A DNA stretch of 64,000 nucleotides from NCBI RefSeq assembly GCF_015711475.1, contig NZ_CP065027.1, positions 2,046,001-2,110,000 of the forward strand. Reading direction: 5' to 3'. Source of the stretch: Actinomyces trachealis (GTDB lineage: Bacteria > Actinomycetota > Actinomycetes > Actinomycetales > Actinomycetaceae). Position 1 is the stretch's first letter. Each line of letters begins with the position of its first letter. Under the pieces are notes generated by a model. The model was not told the origin of the DNA and did not search any database. It saw nothing but the letters and a program-made list of their open reading frames with translations. Position numbers and translations under genes: made by a program. This document shows positions 17,952 to 25,656 of this stretch, one piece after another.

Positions 17952-18473
17952 ATGATCGATGTCCTGCGCACACGTTTCGTCTCCCACCCGCACCGCCACG
18001 TTGGCGTGCGGTGGGAGCAGGTGGTTGAACGCCTGGCGGAGCGTCCCGAGGTGCTGCGTGCTTTGGAGCGATTGGAGGCCTCCGGCGGCGAGCCCGACGT
18101 CGTCGGCGTTAACGAACAGTCCGGCGTCGTCACCTTCTACGACTGCTCGGTGGAGTCGCCTGCGGGCAGACGGAGCCTGTGTCTGGACGACGAAGCCCTG
18201 CGCGGGAGGAAGCGAAACCCTCCTCGGGCTAGTGCTGTTGGCGAGGCCACCGCGGCCGGGGTGCGGCTCATGGGCGAGGAGGAGTACCACCACCTGCAGA
18301 GCCTGGGCGAGTTCGACCTGAGGACCTCGACGTGGCTGGCCACTCCCCCGGCGTTGCGGGCGTTGGGCGGGGCCCTGTTCGGCGACCGGCGCTACGGGCG
18401 GGTGTTCGTGTATCACAACGGCGCGGACTCGTACTACGCCTCCCGCGGGTGGAGGGGTGTGCTTGAGGTGTAG
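17952..18473 (+). CDS. DUF4256 family protein
   Basis: A 173-residue cytosolic protein of unknown function. The family is recognised from LRTRFVSHPHRHVGVRWEQV, SGGEPDVVG, FYDCSVESPAGRRSLCLDDE, GEFDLRTSTWLATPPALR and the C-terminal FVYHNGADSYYASRGWRG. The start at 17952 follows AGGAGGGGAC. DUF4256 proteins are single-domain and patchily spread across Gram-positive bacteria, consistent with transfer. It is convergent with the oxidoreductase gene. Confidence 0.88.
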   Translation: MIDVLRTRFVSHPHRHVGVRWEQVVERLAERPEVLRALERLEASGGEPDVVGVNEQSGVVTFYDCSVESPAGRRSLCLDDEALRGRKRNPPRASAVGEATAAGVRLMGEEEYHHLQSLGEFDLRTSTWLATPPALRALGGALFGDRRYGRVFVYHNGADSYYASRGWRGVLEV

Positions 18474-18562
18474 GCGCGGGCACGCCAGCTCATGAGCCCC
18501 AGGCACCGCGTGCGATCCAGGCACGGCGCTGACTCACGCGGTGTCTTCCGCCGTCAGGTAGG

Positions 18563-19576
18563 TTACCGAGCCTCCTCCCTCATTGACAGGACGGTCTTGC
18601 CGCGAGAGCGGCCGTTGGCAACTTTGTCGAGGGCGGCGTTGACGTCCTCGAAGGGGAACACGGCGTCGATCGAGGGCACGATGCGCTGCTGTGCGAGGAG
18701 GTCGGCGGCCTCCTGGAGCTGGGCGCCGTTCGACTCGACGTAGATGAAGTGGTATGTGACGCCGAGCTGACGGGCGGCGCGGTCCATGCCAGCGCCGACG
18801 AGCCCGAAAAGGAACCGTTTCCACCCCGGCGCGCCCATTCGACGGGCGAAGGCCATGTTAGGCACGCCCTTCAAGGAGACGATGTGCCCGCCCGGTTTGA
18901 GGATCGTCATCTGTCTGCGGGTCTCGCCCCCGCCGAGGGTGTCAAGCACGTAGTCGATGCCGCTGAGGCTCTGCGCGTAGTCCTCGGTCTTGTAGTCGAT
19001 GAATCGATCCGCGCCCAGGTCAAGAACGCGCTGCTCGTTGGACGCGCTGCCGTTGGTGATGACGGTCAGGCCTCTCGCCTTGGCGATCGGGATGGCCATG
19101 GCCCCCACTCCCCCGGTTCCACCTGAGATGAAGATGGTTCCGGGCGCCTGGGCTCCCATGAGCTCGAGGGCCTGCATGACTGTCAGTGCCGTCAATGGGA
19201 TGGCAGCGGCCTGCTCATCGCTGAGGTAGTCGGGGACCGTGGCAAGGGCATCGGCGTCGACGGCGGCGTACTCGGCGAAGGCCCCGATGGCGTCCAGGGG
19301 CAGGCGTCCGAAGACGCGGTCTCCGACGGTGAAGGAGCGGACCTCGGATCCGACCTCCTCGACGCGTCCGACCAGCTCATTTCCTGCGGTCAACGGCGTG
19401 CTGTAGGAGACGATCATCTTGACCTCGCCCCGGGTGATCATGTTGTCGACGGGGTTGACCCCTGCGGCAGCCACCTTGACGAGTACCTGATCGGGCCGAA
19501 TCCGGGGAGGCTCGATCTCTTCGATCTTCAGGGCGAGGTTCTTCTTGTCGTAAGCGTTGAGGCGTGCGGCTTTCAT
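18563..19576 (-). CDS. NADP-dependent quinone-oxidoreductase-type MDR protein
   Basis: A 337-residue zinc-independent medium-chain dehydrogenase/reductase. The GroES-like N-terminal domain (VLVKVAAAGVNPVDNMI; GNELVGRVEEVG; GDRVFGRLP) is followed by a Rossmann domain with FISGGTGGVGAMAIPIAKA and ADRFIDYKTEDY. Members reduce quinones or enals with NADPH. Its ATG overlaps the stop of the upstream Rrf2 regulator gene by four bases (ATGA), so the two are translationally coupled and the regulator probably controls this enzyme. Confidence 0.88.
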   Translation of the reverse strand: MKAARLNAYDKKNLALKIEEIEPPRIRPDQVLVKVAAAGVNPVDNMITRGEVKMIVSYSTPLTAGNELVGRVEEVGSEVRSFTVGDRVFGRLPLDAIGAFAEYAAVDADALATVPDYLSDEQAAAIPLTALTVMQALELMGAQAPGTIFISGGTGGVGAMAIPIAKARGLTVITNGSASNEQRVLDLGADRFIDYKTEDYAQSLSGIDYVLDTLGGGETRRQMTILKPGGHIVSLKGVPNMAFARRMGAPGWKRFLFGLVGAGMDRAARQLGVTYHFIYVESNGAQLQEAADLLAQQRIVPSIDAVFPFEDVNAALDKVANGRSRGKTVLSMREEAR

Positions 19577-20025
19577 CGTGCGTTGATTCTTTCGGGTCGA
19601 GATCGGTGGGCTTGGGAATAGAGGTTGTCGATGACGTCCTCGAGGCTGTGGGCTGCCAGAGACTCCTCGAGTTGACGCTCGACGTCGGCGAACACGGGGC
19701 GGAGGGCGCTTTCGATGTGTCGGCCGACGGGGCACTCCTCATTGGGGTTCGGATGGGCGTGGAAGAGCAGGACTCTGTCGACACCCTGGACTGCCCGGTA
19801 GATGTCGAGCAGGGAGATGTCCGAGGGCAGGCGGGTCAGGCGGTAGCCGGACCTGCCCCGGCTCGATTCGATGAGTCCTGCGGCCTTGACCTGACCGATG
19901 ACCCGGCGGATGTGGCTGGCGTTGGTACCAACGCTGACGGCCAGGTCCTGGGAGGACAACTCTCGGTCCCGCTCCTCAGAGATCATCGTCAGGGCATGGA
20001 TGGCGACGGAAAACCTGGTGTCCAC
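19573..20025 (-). CDS. Rrf2 family transcriptional regulator
   Basis: A 150-residue winged-helix repressor. It starts with the family signature DTRFSVAIHALTMISEE and has an HTH at about 25-60 (SSQDLAVSVGTNASHIRRVI) and wing GLIESSRGRSGYRLTR. A single Cys (NEECPVGRHIE) is present rather than the three Cys of Fe-S-binding IscR/NsrR, so a thiol switch like YwnA or CymR, or ligand binding, is more likely. It is first gene of a two-gene unit with the MDR oxidoreductase. Confidence 0.88.
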   Translation of the reverse strand: MDTRFSVAIHALTMISEERDRELSSQDLAVSVGTNASHIRRVIGQVKAAGLIESSRGRSGYRLTRLPSDISLLDIYRAVQGVDRVLLFHAHPNPNEECPVGRHIESALRPVFADVERQLEESLAAHSLEDVIDNLYSQAHRSRPERINAR

Positions 20026-20175
20026 AACCTCCCCCTTCTTGTGCCTGTATCAGCCACACGTACAAGTATAGGTGAAGAATCCCCCAAGACCGCCTATGTG
20101 GTGCATCGCACCGCAGGTGTGTGGGCACGCAGTGCCATCCGATCCGTGGACTGGCCTGGTTCTAAACCTCGGGAC

Positions 20176-20484
20176 TCATCTGACCGAAGTCGAAGTAAAA
20201 CACGTCTGCTCAGCCACGTACTCCAACCGAGCCAGCGCCCGGGCGTCCCGCTCGTCGTAAAGGTTACGCAAAGTCCCCTGCCCTGAACTGGGGTCGTAGG
20301 TCTCAGGGCAGAAGTACGACTCCCACGTCTCGTAACGCACAGGCGGTGAGGACTCAGACGAGAACGGGCTGACTGACACGCCTAGCTGCGACATGAGCAC
20401 GACGGCACGATACTGAGCTTGGTCAAGCTGCGCGAACAACTCGGGCTAACGGTCCTCGACGTCGAACTTCGCGGCCGCTGCCAT
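20176..20484 (-). pseudogene. antitoxin (VbhA-like) / Fic toxin remnant
   Basis: Immediately after a ychF-like repeat and its TGA, an ATG (20484) opens MAAAAKFDVEDR, then TAG, then PELFAQLDQAQYRAVV. This resembles small Fic-associated antitoxins, where the stop would replace a Tyr (RYPELF). The same frame runs on into YETWESYFCPETYDP, GTLRNLYDERDARALARLEY, typical of the N-terminus of Fic AMP-transferases, and ends at 20176 before any HPFxxGNGR motif. The module has lost the antitoxin C-terminus, most of the toxin, and one codon to a nonsense change. The antitoxin assignment is the less certain half. Confidence 0.65.
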
Positions 20485-20488
20485 TCAG

Positions 20489-20509
20489 ATGTTGAACCGG
20501 AACTCCACC
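20489..20509 (-). repeat. ychF 3'-end-like repeat A
   Basis: On the minus strand this reads GGTGGAGTTCCGGTTCAACA and translates as VEFRFNI followed by TGA. VEFRFNV is the near-universal end of the YchF GTPase, yet the upstream codons here are not ychF. Together with copies B, C and D it appears to be a displaced ychF 3' end, that is, an attachment or target-duplication site. Confidence 0.6.
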
Positions 20510-20560
20510 AAATTCAGGCACAGAGGAACGTATGACAGAGCTCGGCCCAATGCTTGCGAT

Positions 20561-21025
20561 TCAGAGTGGCCCGTTCAGATCAGTGCCGACCAAATATGAC
20601 TGGGCACGGCGGTGCCGTTCAGGGATCTGCTCCAGTGGTAGCGACCGCACCACATTCTCCGCCCCTGCCTCAGCAGCCTGCTCGTAATACCAGATCTTGA
20701 AGTCCAAGACAGCCAAAACGCGCTCTAATTCCGTCAACTCCCGCTGTACGCTCTCCTTGCGGTTTCGAAACAGCTCCAGCCGCCCCGCGAGGGATGCGTC
20801 CCCCGCGGCTACCATGTCCATGAAGTCCTTGATCTCCTTAATAGAAAGCCCAGAGCGCTTCAGGCATTCGATCACACGACATGCCTCCACATCCTGCTGG
20901 GAGAACTGTCGGCGCCCGCCGGAGGTACGTTCGACAGCCTTGAGCAACCCCTCTGACTCGTAGTAGCGCAGGGTCGAGGTTGATACCCCGAGCCGTCTGG
21001 CCACCTCTCCGATCGTGAGAACCAT
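20561..21025 (-). CDS. MerR family transcriptional regulator
   Basis: A 154-residue regulator. The N-terminal winged HTH VLTIGEVARRLGVSTSTLRY is followed by YESEGLL and GGRRQFSQQDVEACRVIECL, then the dimerisation coiled coil (about 75-115) and a short effector part without the Cys pair of metal-sensing MerR proteins, so an organic or redox signal is more likely. The ATG at 21025 follows GGAGGTGG. It is divergent from the hydrolase operon, whose promoter at 21044-21074 has MerR geometry. Confidence 0.88.
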   Translation of the reverse strand: MVLTIGEVARRLGVSTSTLRYYESEGLLKAVERTSGGRRQFSQQDVEACRVIECLKRSGLSIKEIKDFMDMVAAGDASLAGRLELFRNRKESVQRELTELERVLAVLDFKIWYYEQAAEAGAENVVRSLPLEQIPERHRRAQSYLVGTDLNGPL

Positions 21026-21043
21026 ACCCACCACCTCCAGGGA

Positions 21044-21074
21044 TTGACTTAAAGTTAACTTCAACTTCTACGCT
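21044..21074 (+). promoter_or_regulatory. MerR-type promoter with 19-bp spacer and dyad operator
   Basis: -35 TTGACT (21044-21049) and -10 TACGCT (21069-21074) are 19 bases apart, the overlong spacing that MerR proteins correct by twisting DNA. The near-perfect dyad TTAAAGTTAACTTCAA (21049-21064) lies in the spacer. It drives the plus-strand hydrolase operon and probably represses or autoregulates the divergent merR gene. Confidence 0.75.
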
Positions 21075-21110
21075 GGCAGCGTACAACACCACCTATTCGT
21101 AGGAGCCGTC

Positions 21111-22106
21111 ATGTCATCTCAAACCCTCACGATGACCACCGAGTGGGACAAGACCTTCCCCCTCAGCGAGCAGGTCGAACACGAGAAGGTGACCTTCCAC
21201 AACCGCTTCGGCATCGAACTCGCTGCCGACCTCTACCGTCCGAAAGATGGCGCCGCCCCCTTCCCCGCTCTGGCCGTGTCCGGCCCATTCGGTGCGGTGA
21301 AAGAACAGGCCTCCGGCTTATATGCCCAGACGATGGCCGAGCGTGGATTTCTTACGGTCGCCTTCGACCCTTCCTACACCGGTGAGAGCGGCGGAACGCC
21401 ACGCCGAGTCGCCTCCCCCGACATCAACACTGATGACTTCTCCGCGGCCGTGGACTTCCTCTCCACCCGAGACAATGTTGACCCCGAGGCCATTGGCATC
21501 ATCGGGATCTGCGGTTGGGGTGGCATCGCCCTGAACGCTGCTGCCCTCGATCCCCGGATCAAGGCCACGCTCGCATCCACCTTGTACGTCCTGACCCGCG
21601 TGGCAACCAAGGGCTATAACGACGCCGAAGACTCCGCCGAGCAACGGATGGCCACCCGTCGGGCTCTCGCCGCGCAGCGAAGCGCCGACTACGCCGTCGG
21701 CACCTACGCGCGAGCCGGAGGCGTCCCAGACGAGCTACCCGCTGATGCGCCACAGTACCTCGTAGACTACCACGCCTACTATAAGACCGAGCGTGGCTTT
21801 CATGAACGCTCCGGGAACTCCACTGACGGCTGGAACACCACGTCGAACCTGTCGTGGATGAACACCGACCTGCTACGTTTCGCCGACGAGATCGAGAATG
21901 CCGTCATGGTATTGCACGGCGAACGCGCCCACTCCCGCTATATGGGCGAAGACGCCTTCGCACTCTTGACGGGTGAGAACAAGAAGCTGGTGATCGTTCC
22001 GGGTGCGAGCCACGTCGACCTCTATGACGGAGGCGACGCACACGCCATTCCCTTCGACACGATCGAGCAGTTCTTCACCACCTATCTCGGAGGTCACCAT
22101 GCCTGA
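21111..22106 (+). CDS. alpha/beta hydrolase (YcjY / dienelactone-hydrolase-like)
   Basis: A 331-residue cytosolic hydrolase-fold protein. Seen: ELAADLYRPKDG, the oxyanion region LAVSGPFGAVKEQ, FDPSYTGESGGTPR, the nucleophile elbow IGIICGWGG region (I-G-I-C-G-W-G-G, with Cys where Ser is usual), and the late VMVLHGERAHSRYM and VPGASHVDLYD, which carries the catalytic His. A Cys nucleophile is known in dienelactone hydrolases. First gene of a three-gene operon: the next start lies inside its last codons. It is controlled by the divergent MerR protein. The substrate is unknown. Confidence 0.85.
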   Translation: MSSQTLTMTTEWDKTFPLSEQVEHEKVTFHNRFGIELAADLYRPKDGAAPFPALAVSGPFGAVKEQASGLYAQTMAERGFLTVAFDPSYTGESGGTPRRVASPDINTDDFSAAVDFLSTRDNVDPEAIGIIGICGWGGIALNAAALDPRIKATLASTLYVLTRVATKGYNDAEDSAEQRMATRRALAAQRSADYAVGTYARAGGVPDELPADAPQYLVDYHAYYKTERGFHERSGNSTDGWNTTSNLSWMNTDLLRFADEIENAVMVLHGERAHSRYMGEDAFALLTGENKKLVIVPGASHVDLYDGGDAHAIPFDTIEQFFTTYLGGHHA

Positions 22107-22722
22107 TTCCGCGCATCACACCCCGCATCACCGCTGGCAGACAGCGAATATCGAAGGACTCGACGCCCTTCTAGCAGCCCTCAACGCAGGCAAGACGATC
22201 TCCGGGAACTCAGCGCACCACCAGGCAATGCACACCGCCAGTCAAGAAGCCCTGCGCCTGACTGCCGAATTAAACGGGGCCTATCACTCCCCCGAGGATA
22301 TCGTGGAGCTGTTAAGCGCCCTCACCGGGCAACAGGTCCCCGCCTCATTCCGGATGTTCCCGCCGTTCACCACGGACTTCGGCCGCAACATCCGCTTCGG
22401 GGAGCGAGTGTTCCTCAACAGCGGCTGCCGTTTCCAAGATCAGGGCGGGATCGACATCGGCGACGACGCGCTGATCGGGCACAACGCCGTCATCACGACA
22501 CTCAACCATGACCTCAACCCGGCACGTCGCGCCGACATGCACCCAGCCCCAGTGCGGATCGGACGCGGTGCATGGTTAGGGGCGAACGTGACCGTCCTAC
22601 CCGGAGTCACCATCGCAGACGGCGCCGTCGTCGGAGCTGGAAGCGTCGTGACCAAGGACGTCGCCCCCAATACGGTCGTGGTTGGAACTCCTGCACGCCC
22701 AGTGCGTGACATCGAGCCATGA
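22099..22722 (+). CDS. maltose/galactoside O-acetyltransferase-type hexapeptide protein
   Basis: A 207-residue left-handed beta-helix acyltransferase. The N-terminal Mac domain region (LDALLAALNAGKTISGNS; LTAELNGAYHSPEDIVELL) precedes hexapeptide repeats. GHNAVITTLNHDLNPARRAD holds the catalytic His loop, and GAWLGANVTVLPGVTIADGA plus GAGSVVTKDVAPNTVVVGTP are classic LacA/NodL features. It transfers acetyl from acetyl-CoA to a sugar or related hydroxyl. It overlaps the hydrolase gene by eight bases and the next gene by four, so it is strictly in operon. Confidence 0.9.
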   Translation: MPDSAHHTPHHRWQTANIEGLDALLAALNAGKTISGNSAHHQAMHTASQEALRLTAELNGAYHSPEDIVELLSALTGQQVPASFRMFPPFTTDFGRNIRFGERVFLNSGCRFQDQGGIDIGDDALIGHNAVITTLNHDLNPARRADMHPAPVRIGRGAWLGANVTVLPGVTIADGAVVGAGSVVTKDVAPNTVVVGTPARPVRDIEP

Positions 22723-23267
22723 CCTACGCCCATGCCCAAACCATCCCTCGCATGGTCGGCGCGAGGGGCACGACCGCTCTGCTCGTTGCTTCGGGGCTAG
22801 TCGCATGCACGGCATCATCGTCACCCCCATACAGTGCGAACGAGTCAGCGATGTCCTCATCTGCAACCCCGGTGCCATCGGCATCGAACAAGCCCACCAA
22901 CGCTCAGGAGAATTCCACCATGATCATCTCCGTCAACGGACACGACCTTGAACTACAACTCGCCGACAACCCGTCCGCGCACGCATTCGCCGATCTCGTC
23001 ACGGGGGGTAACCTCGAACTCAATATGGAAGACTACGGCGGTTTCGAGAAAGTGGGAGTCCTACCCCAGCGTCTACCAACCAGCGACGAGCAGATCACCA
23101 CTCGACCAGGCGACGTAGTGCTCTATCAAGGTGACCAACTTGCCATCTACTACCACACCAACACCTGGTCATTGACCCGAATCGGACGCATCACCGACGT
23201 GTACGGCGACCAGTTGCACCAGGTGCTCGGCGACGGGGACGTGACGGTCGCTATACGTGGCGAGTGA
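22719..23267 (+). CDS. cyclophilin-like-fold lipoprotein
   Basis: A 182-residue protein with a lipoprotein signal (TTALLVASGLVAC, Cys at about residue 30), a Ser/Pro-rich tether to about 65, then a cyclophilin-like domain: MIISVNGHDLELQLADNPSA, LNMEDYGGFEKVG, LPTSDEQITTRPGDVVLYQG and LAIYYHTNTWSLTRIGRI. Such domains often sit beside flavodoxin or oxidoreductase genes; isomerase activity has not been shown for the group. Here the domain is tethered outside the membrane. Its ATG overlaps the acetyltransferase stop (ATGA). Confidence 0.85.
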   Translation: MTYAHAQTIPRMVGARGTTALLVASGLVACTASSSPPYSANESAMSSSATPVPSASNKPTNAQENSTMIISVNGHDLELQLADNPSAHAFADLVTGGNLELNMEDYGGFEKVGVLPQRLPTSDEQITTRPGDVVLYQGDQLAIYYHTNTWSLTRIGRITDVYGDQLHQVLGDGDVTVAIRGE

Positions 23268-23327
23268 GTGATAGCGAACCACGAAGCAGAGCCGGATTCC
23301 GGCACGACGAACCACCCACACAACCGT

Positions 23328-24420
23328 TCAGGCGGGTATTGGGGTCCAGAGCCGGTCGATGGGCAGCACATGCAGTCGGTCCTCGTAGCTATAGGAGCGA
23401 GTCCCAGTGGTCAACATGATCCCGTCGATGAACCTCTTTCCTAGCAAGTCACGAAGCTGCGCAAGCCCGTAGAACTCCTTCCCGCGCGCTCGTGCACTGG
23501 CCTTGACCTCGAAGGCCACGACGCGCCCATCGTCGTGCTCGACTATGGGATCGACTTCAGCTCCGTCACTTGTGCGCCAATGCCCCAGCGTGACGGGTTC
23601 CTCAAACCAGGACGCCTGCTTGCGCAACTCCCCAACGACGAAGGTCTCCAGAAGGTGCCCGAAGTCGGTGAGCGACGCCGGGTCAATGCCGGTCAGCTTC
23701 TCCGGGGTGAGCCTCAGCAGCCGAGCCGCTAGCCCCGAGTCGACGACGTGAATCTCCGGCTTCGCGCTCACGCGCGAGCGAAGACTCTTACCCCAGGCGG
23801 GAAGACGCACGACCAGAAAGAAGCCCTCAAGGAGCCGGAGATGATTCTCGGCGGTAGGCCTGCTGATACCAAGCTTCTCCGCTGCCGTTTTCAGGTTCAA
23901 CGGCTGGCCAGTCTGCGCCGCGACATACCCCAGGAGGTCCTCCAGCGTCTCCGCAGTATCCCCGAACAGACGCTCAAAGAAATCCTCTCGCACGTCAGCG
24001 ATCTCACCTTGCGACAAAGGCCAGATCACCAGTGAGTGCAGGCGCCCGGTGAGCGCTTGGGCTGTACGCGGCAGGGCATCTTGCCGCGTCGATCCGGTAA
24101 TGACAGCCGTACCGGGTTGACTCCCCTCACGGTTCAGGCATGCCTTGATTGCGTCTAAGACTTCTGGGAGGAGCTGATACTCATCGATACACAGTGTCCA
24201 TCCCGGTTGAGACGCTGGCCGCCAGATTTCCCTCTACAGCCTCGCAGACCTCGATGTCGTCGAGGTCAATGACACCACTACCTACGTTCGTCGCGAAGGC
24301 GCCTAGAACCATGGACTTGCCCACCGATCGCGGGCCGTGAAGCGCCACCATCGGCTCCATACGCACCTGATCCGCAAGAACCTCGCTCACCCGGCGCGGA
24401 ACGATGCCTACCAGTTCCAT
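23328..24420 (-). pseudogene. AAA+ ATPase with DUF4143, frameshifted
   Basis: The first part (from 24420) has the P-loop VALHGPRSVGKSMVLGAF and SGVIDLDDIEV, and stops at a TGA at 24181. The rest is in the next frame: CIDEYQLLPEVLDAIKACLN (Walker B region), AVITGSTRQDALPRTAQALT, then helical HTH and DUF4143 segments EIHVVDSGLAARLLRLTPEK and GAEVDPIVEHDDGRVVAFEV. One extra base near 24196-24225 accounts for the break; the total length minus one base is divisible by three. Intact relatives of about 365 residues are membrane- or nuclease-associated ATPases of unclear role. No slippery heptamer is evident, so decay or a sequence error is likelier than programmed shifting. Confidence 0.85.
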
Positions 24421-24424
24421 AGCC

Positions 24425-24683
24425 CTAACATAGAAAACTTGAGGCGCTCAAATTCACAAACTTGATCCTCGAAACTGAGCAAACATGGGCGCCCCAGCAG
24501 AATAAACGTGATCCGCCGCGAGGGCACTTGCCGCCTTGGGTGCCCTTCACCATCGAGGAGGGCCCCTGCGAGAAGCCCAAGCAGTCGAACGGCGAGCGCG
24601 GGATCGACAAGATGGCGCTTGGGGCTGGTACCCAACCGTTTCAGCCCGCTTCCCATTGGACTCCACGCAGGAACCGGATCCAA
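24425..24683 (-). pseudogene. second DUF4143-type ATPase fragment
   Basis: A minus-strand frame holds SPKRHLVDPALAVRLLGLLA and GALLDGEGHP, which matches the start of the DUF4143 domain of a different ATPase (the usual form is PKRHLVDPSLA...LLG). Neither the P-loop nor the C-terminal nuclease-like motif is present. It is debris lying just upstream of the frameshifted ATPase gene. Confidence 0.5.
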
Positions 24684-24842
24684 CAGCCATAACGAGGCCC
24701 GGACATCACGGTAGGTGCGCGGGCACGCGGCGTGATCACGGCCGTCAGCCCCTCACCGCGCCCGGGTCGGCAGGGACACCCCTCCAAGGGTGGGTCAGCT
24801 GGTCGAGGCTTAGCCTCGGCCAGCTTGACTTAGACCCTCATC
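24684..24842. other. no gene seen
   Basis: Short intercistronic stretch between ATPase debris and repeat B. It includes an imperfect dyad GTCGAGGCTTAGCCTCGGC (24802-24820) that could be a hairpin on either strand. No coding signal is evident. Confidence 0.35.
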
Positions 24843-24863
24843 AACATTGAACCGAAACTCCAC
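24843..24863 (-). repeat. ychF 3'-end-like repeat B
   Basis: On the minus strand this reads GTGGAGTTTCGGTTCAATGT and translates as VEFRFNV, the exact usual YchF C-terminus, but the frame continues (DEGLSQAGRG) and the upstream codons are not ychF. It differs from repeat A at a few positions and has the same orientation. Confidence 0.6.
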
Positions 24864-24893
24864 TGTGTTCAGACAGCCACGTTAATGCTCTGA

Positions 24894-25371
24894 TCATGAT
24901 GCTTCAGCTTCGGCCGGATCGACCTCAAACCAATACTTTGGATTACGCTTGCATTCAAGTGCAGGCACCCGCTCGGTCACCTCACGCCGCATACACCCAT
25001 TCGCATCTGTGCAATAATTATAGTTCGTCGGCTTGTTATAGTAACGCATCTTGCCGCCACAGAGAGGGCAATCATGAGTACGAATTTTCTCCAACGTGAT
25101 GCATCGCCCGGCACCACTCACCGCCCACCCCTGAAACAGGAGTTTACGTAACTCAACTTCGTCACATGGCGCAGCCAAAGGACAGCAGTCAGAAGAGCGA
25201 CGAGCAGCACGAAAATCCCAACCCACCAAATTTGCCCAGATCCTTGTGCAGACACACCAAACTTCCCGTTAAACAGACCAAGAACGGGCTTCAGTACTGA
25301 CCTAATGGGGGAAATCCCCGCCACCCCCAAGATCAGAGCTAGCCATGAAAGTACTCCCTGCGTAAACGGGC
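24894..25371 (-). pseudogene. membrane protein with C-terminal zinc ribbon, frameshifted
   Basis: Two frames join to a plausible protein. The upstream frame (through 25118) reads SPFTQGVLSWLALILGVAGI, a loop, then WWVGIFVLLVALLTAVLWLR, giving two transmembrane helices. The downstream frame (to 24894) reads RTHDCPLCGGKMRYYNKP and NYCTDANGCMRREVTERVP, a four-Cys zinc ribbon. The switch falls near a GGGGTGGG run at about 25126-25133. No clear start codon precedes the first helix; TTG at 25330 is possible. The product is unrecognised; membrane plus zinc-ribbon layouts occur in small defence and stress genes, but no function can be given. Confidence 0.5.
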
Positions 25372-25450
25372 TACGTCACTTCGGCGCCGACTCATACCTT
25401 GCTATGGGAGCAGTGCTCGAAGCGGAATTGAACACCACGTCACGCCCAGC

Positions 25451-25585
25451 TTAGTACAGGCCTTCATGCACATCGCCGCCCCCAGTAATCACAATATTCA
25501 CTGATCCACCAGACAGAGGATGTCCACAATTGCCGCAGAACCGCTGCGGCTCTGCGGACCAACTACCACATACCGAACAGATCAC
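25451..25585 (-). CDS. 44-residue double-CxxC zinc-ribbon protein
   Basis: A small open frame with GTG start (25585), and GGAGG five bases upstream that lies inside the tail of ychF-like repeat C. It reads MICSVCGSWSAEPQRFCGNC, then GHPLSGGSVNIVITGGGDVH. The two CxxC pairs form a zinc-ribbon of the kind seen at the N-termini of membrane proteins. It is the first gene after repeat C and lies just ahead of the broken membrane/zinc-ribbon gene; the two may once have been one unit. Confidence 0.5.
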   Translation of the reverse strand: MICSVCGSWSAEPQRFCGNCGHPLSGGSVNIVITGGGDVHEGLY

Positions 25586-25599
25586 TTCTTCCTCCAGGT

Positions 25600-25622
25600 G
25601 TAAGCCCCGTGCGGAACTCGAC
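25600..25622 (-). repeat. ychF 3'-end repeat C
   Basis: Identical at 22 of 23 positions to 27298-27320 at the end of ychF (shared core GAGTTCCGCACGGGGCTTAC on the minus strand); weaker similarity continues through CTGG and TGATC. It encodes VEFRTGLT, as in this ychF. The 1.7 kb between copies C and D is exactly the restriction-modification module. Confidence 0.85.
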
Positions 25623-25656
25623 CCTGATGCCCTCGCGTGTGGGCAAAGCTCCCATT

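Noticed and set aside
24181..24230. Programmed frameshift in the DUF4143 ATPase
   Set aside because: No slippery heptamer or downstream structure is apparent, and neighbouring cargo genes are also broken.
20489..24863. Repeats A and B considered as transposon terminal inverted repeats
   Set aside because: They are in the same orientation, no transposase lies between them, and both translate as the YchF C-terminus.
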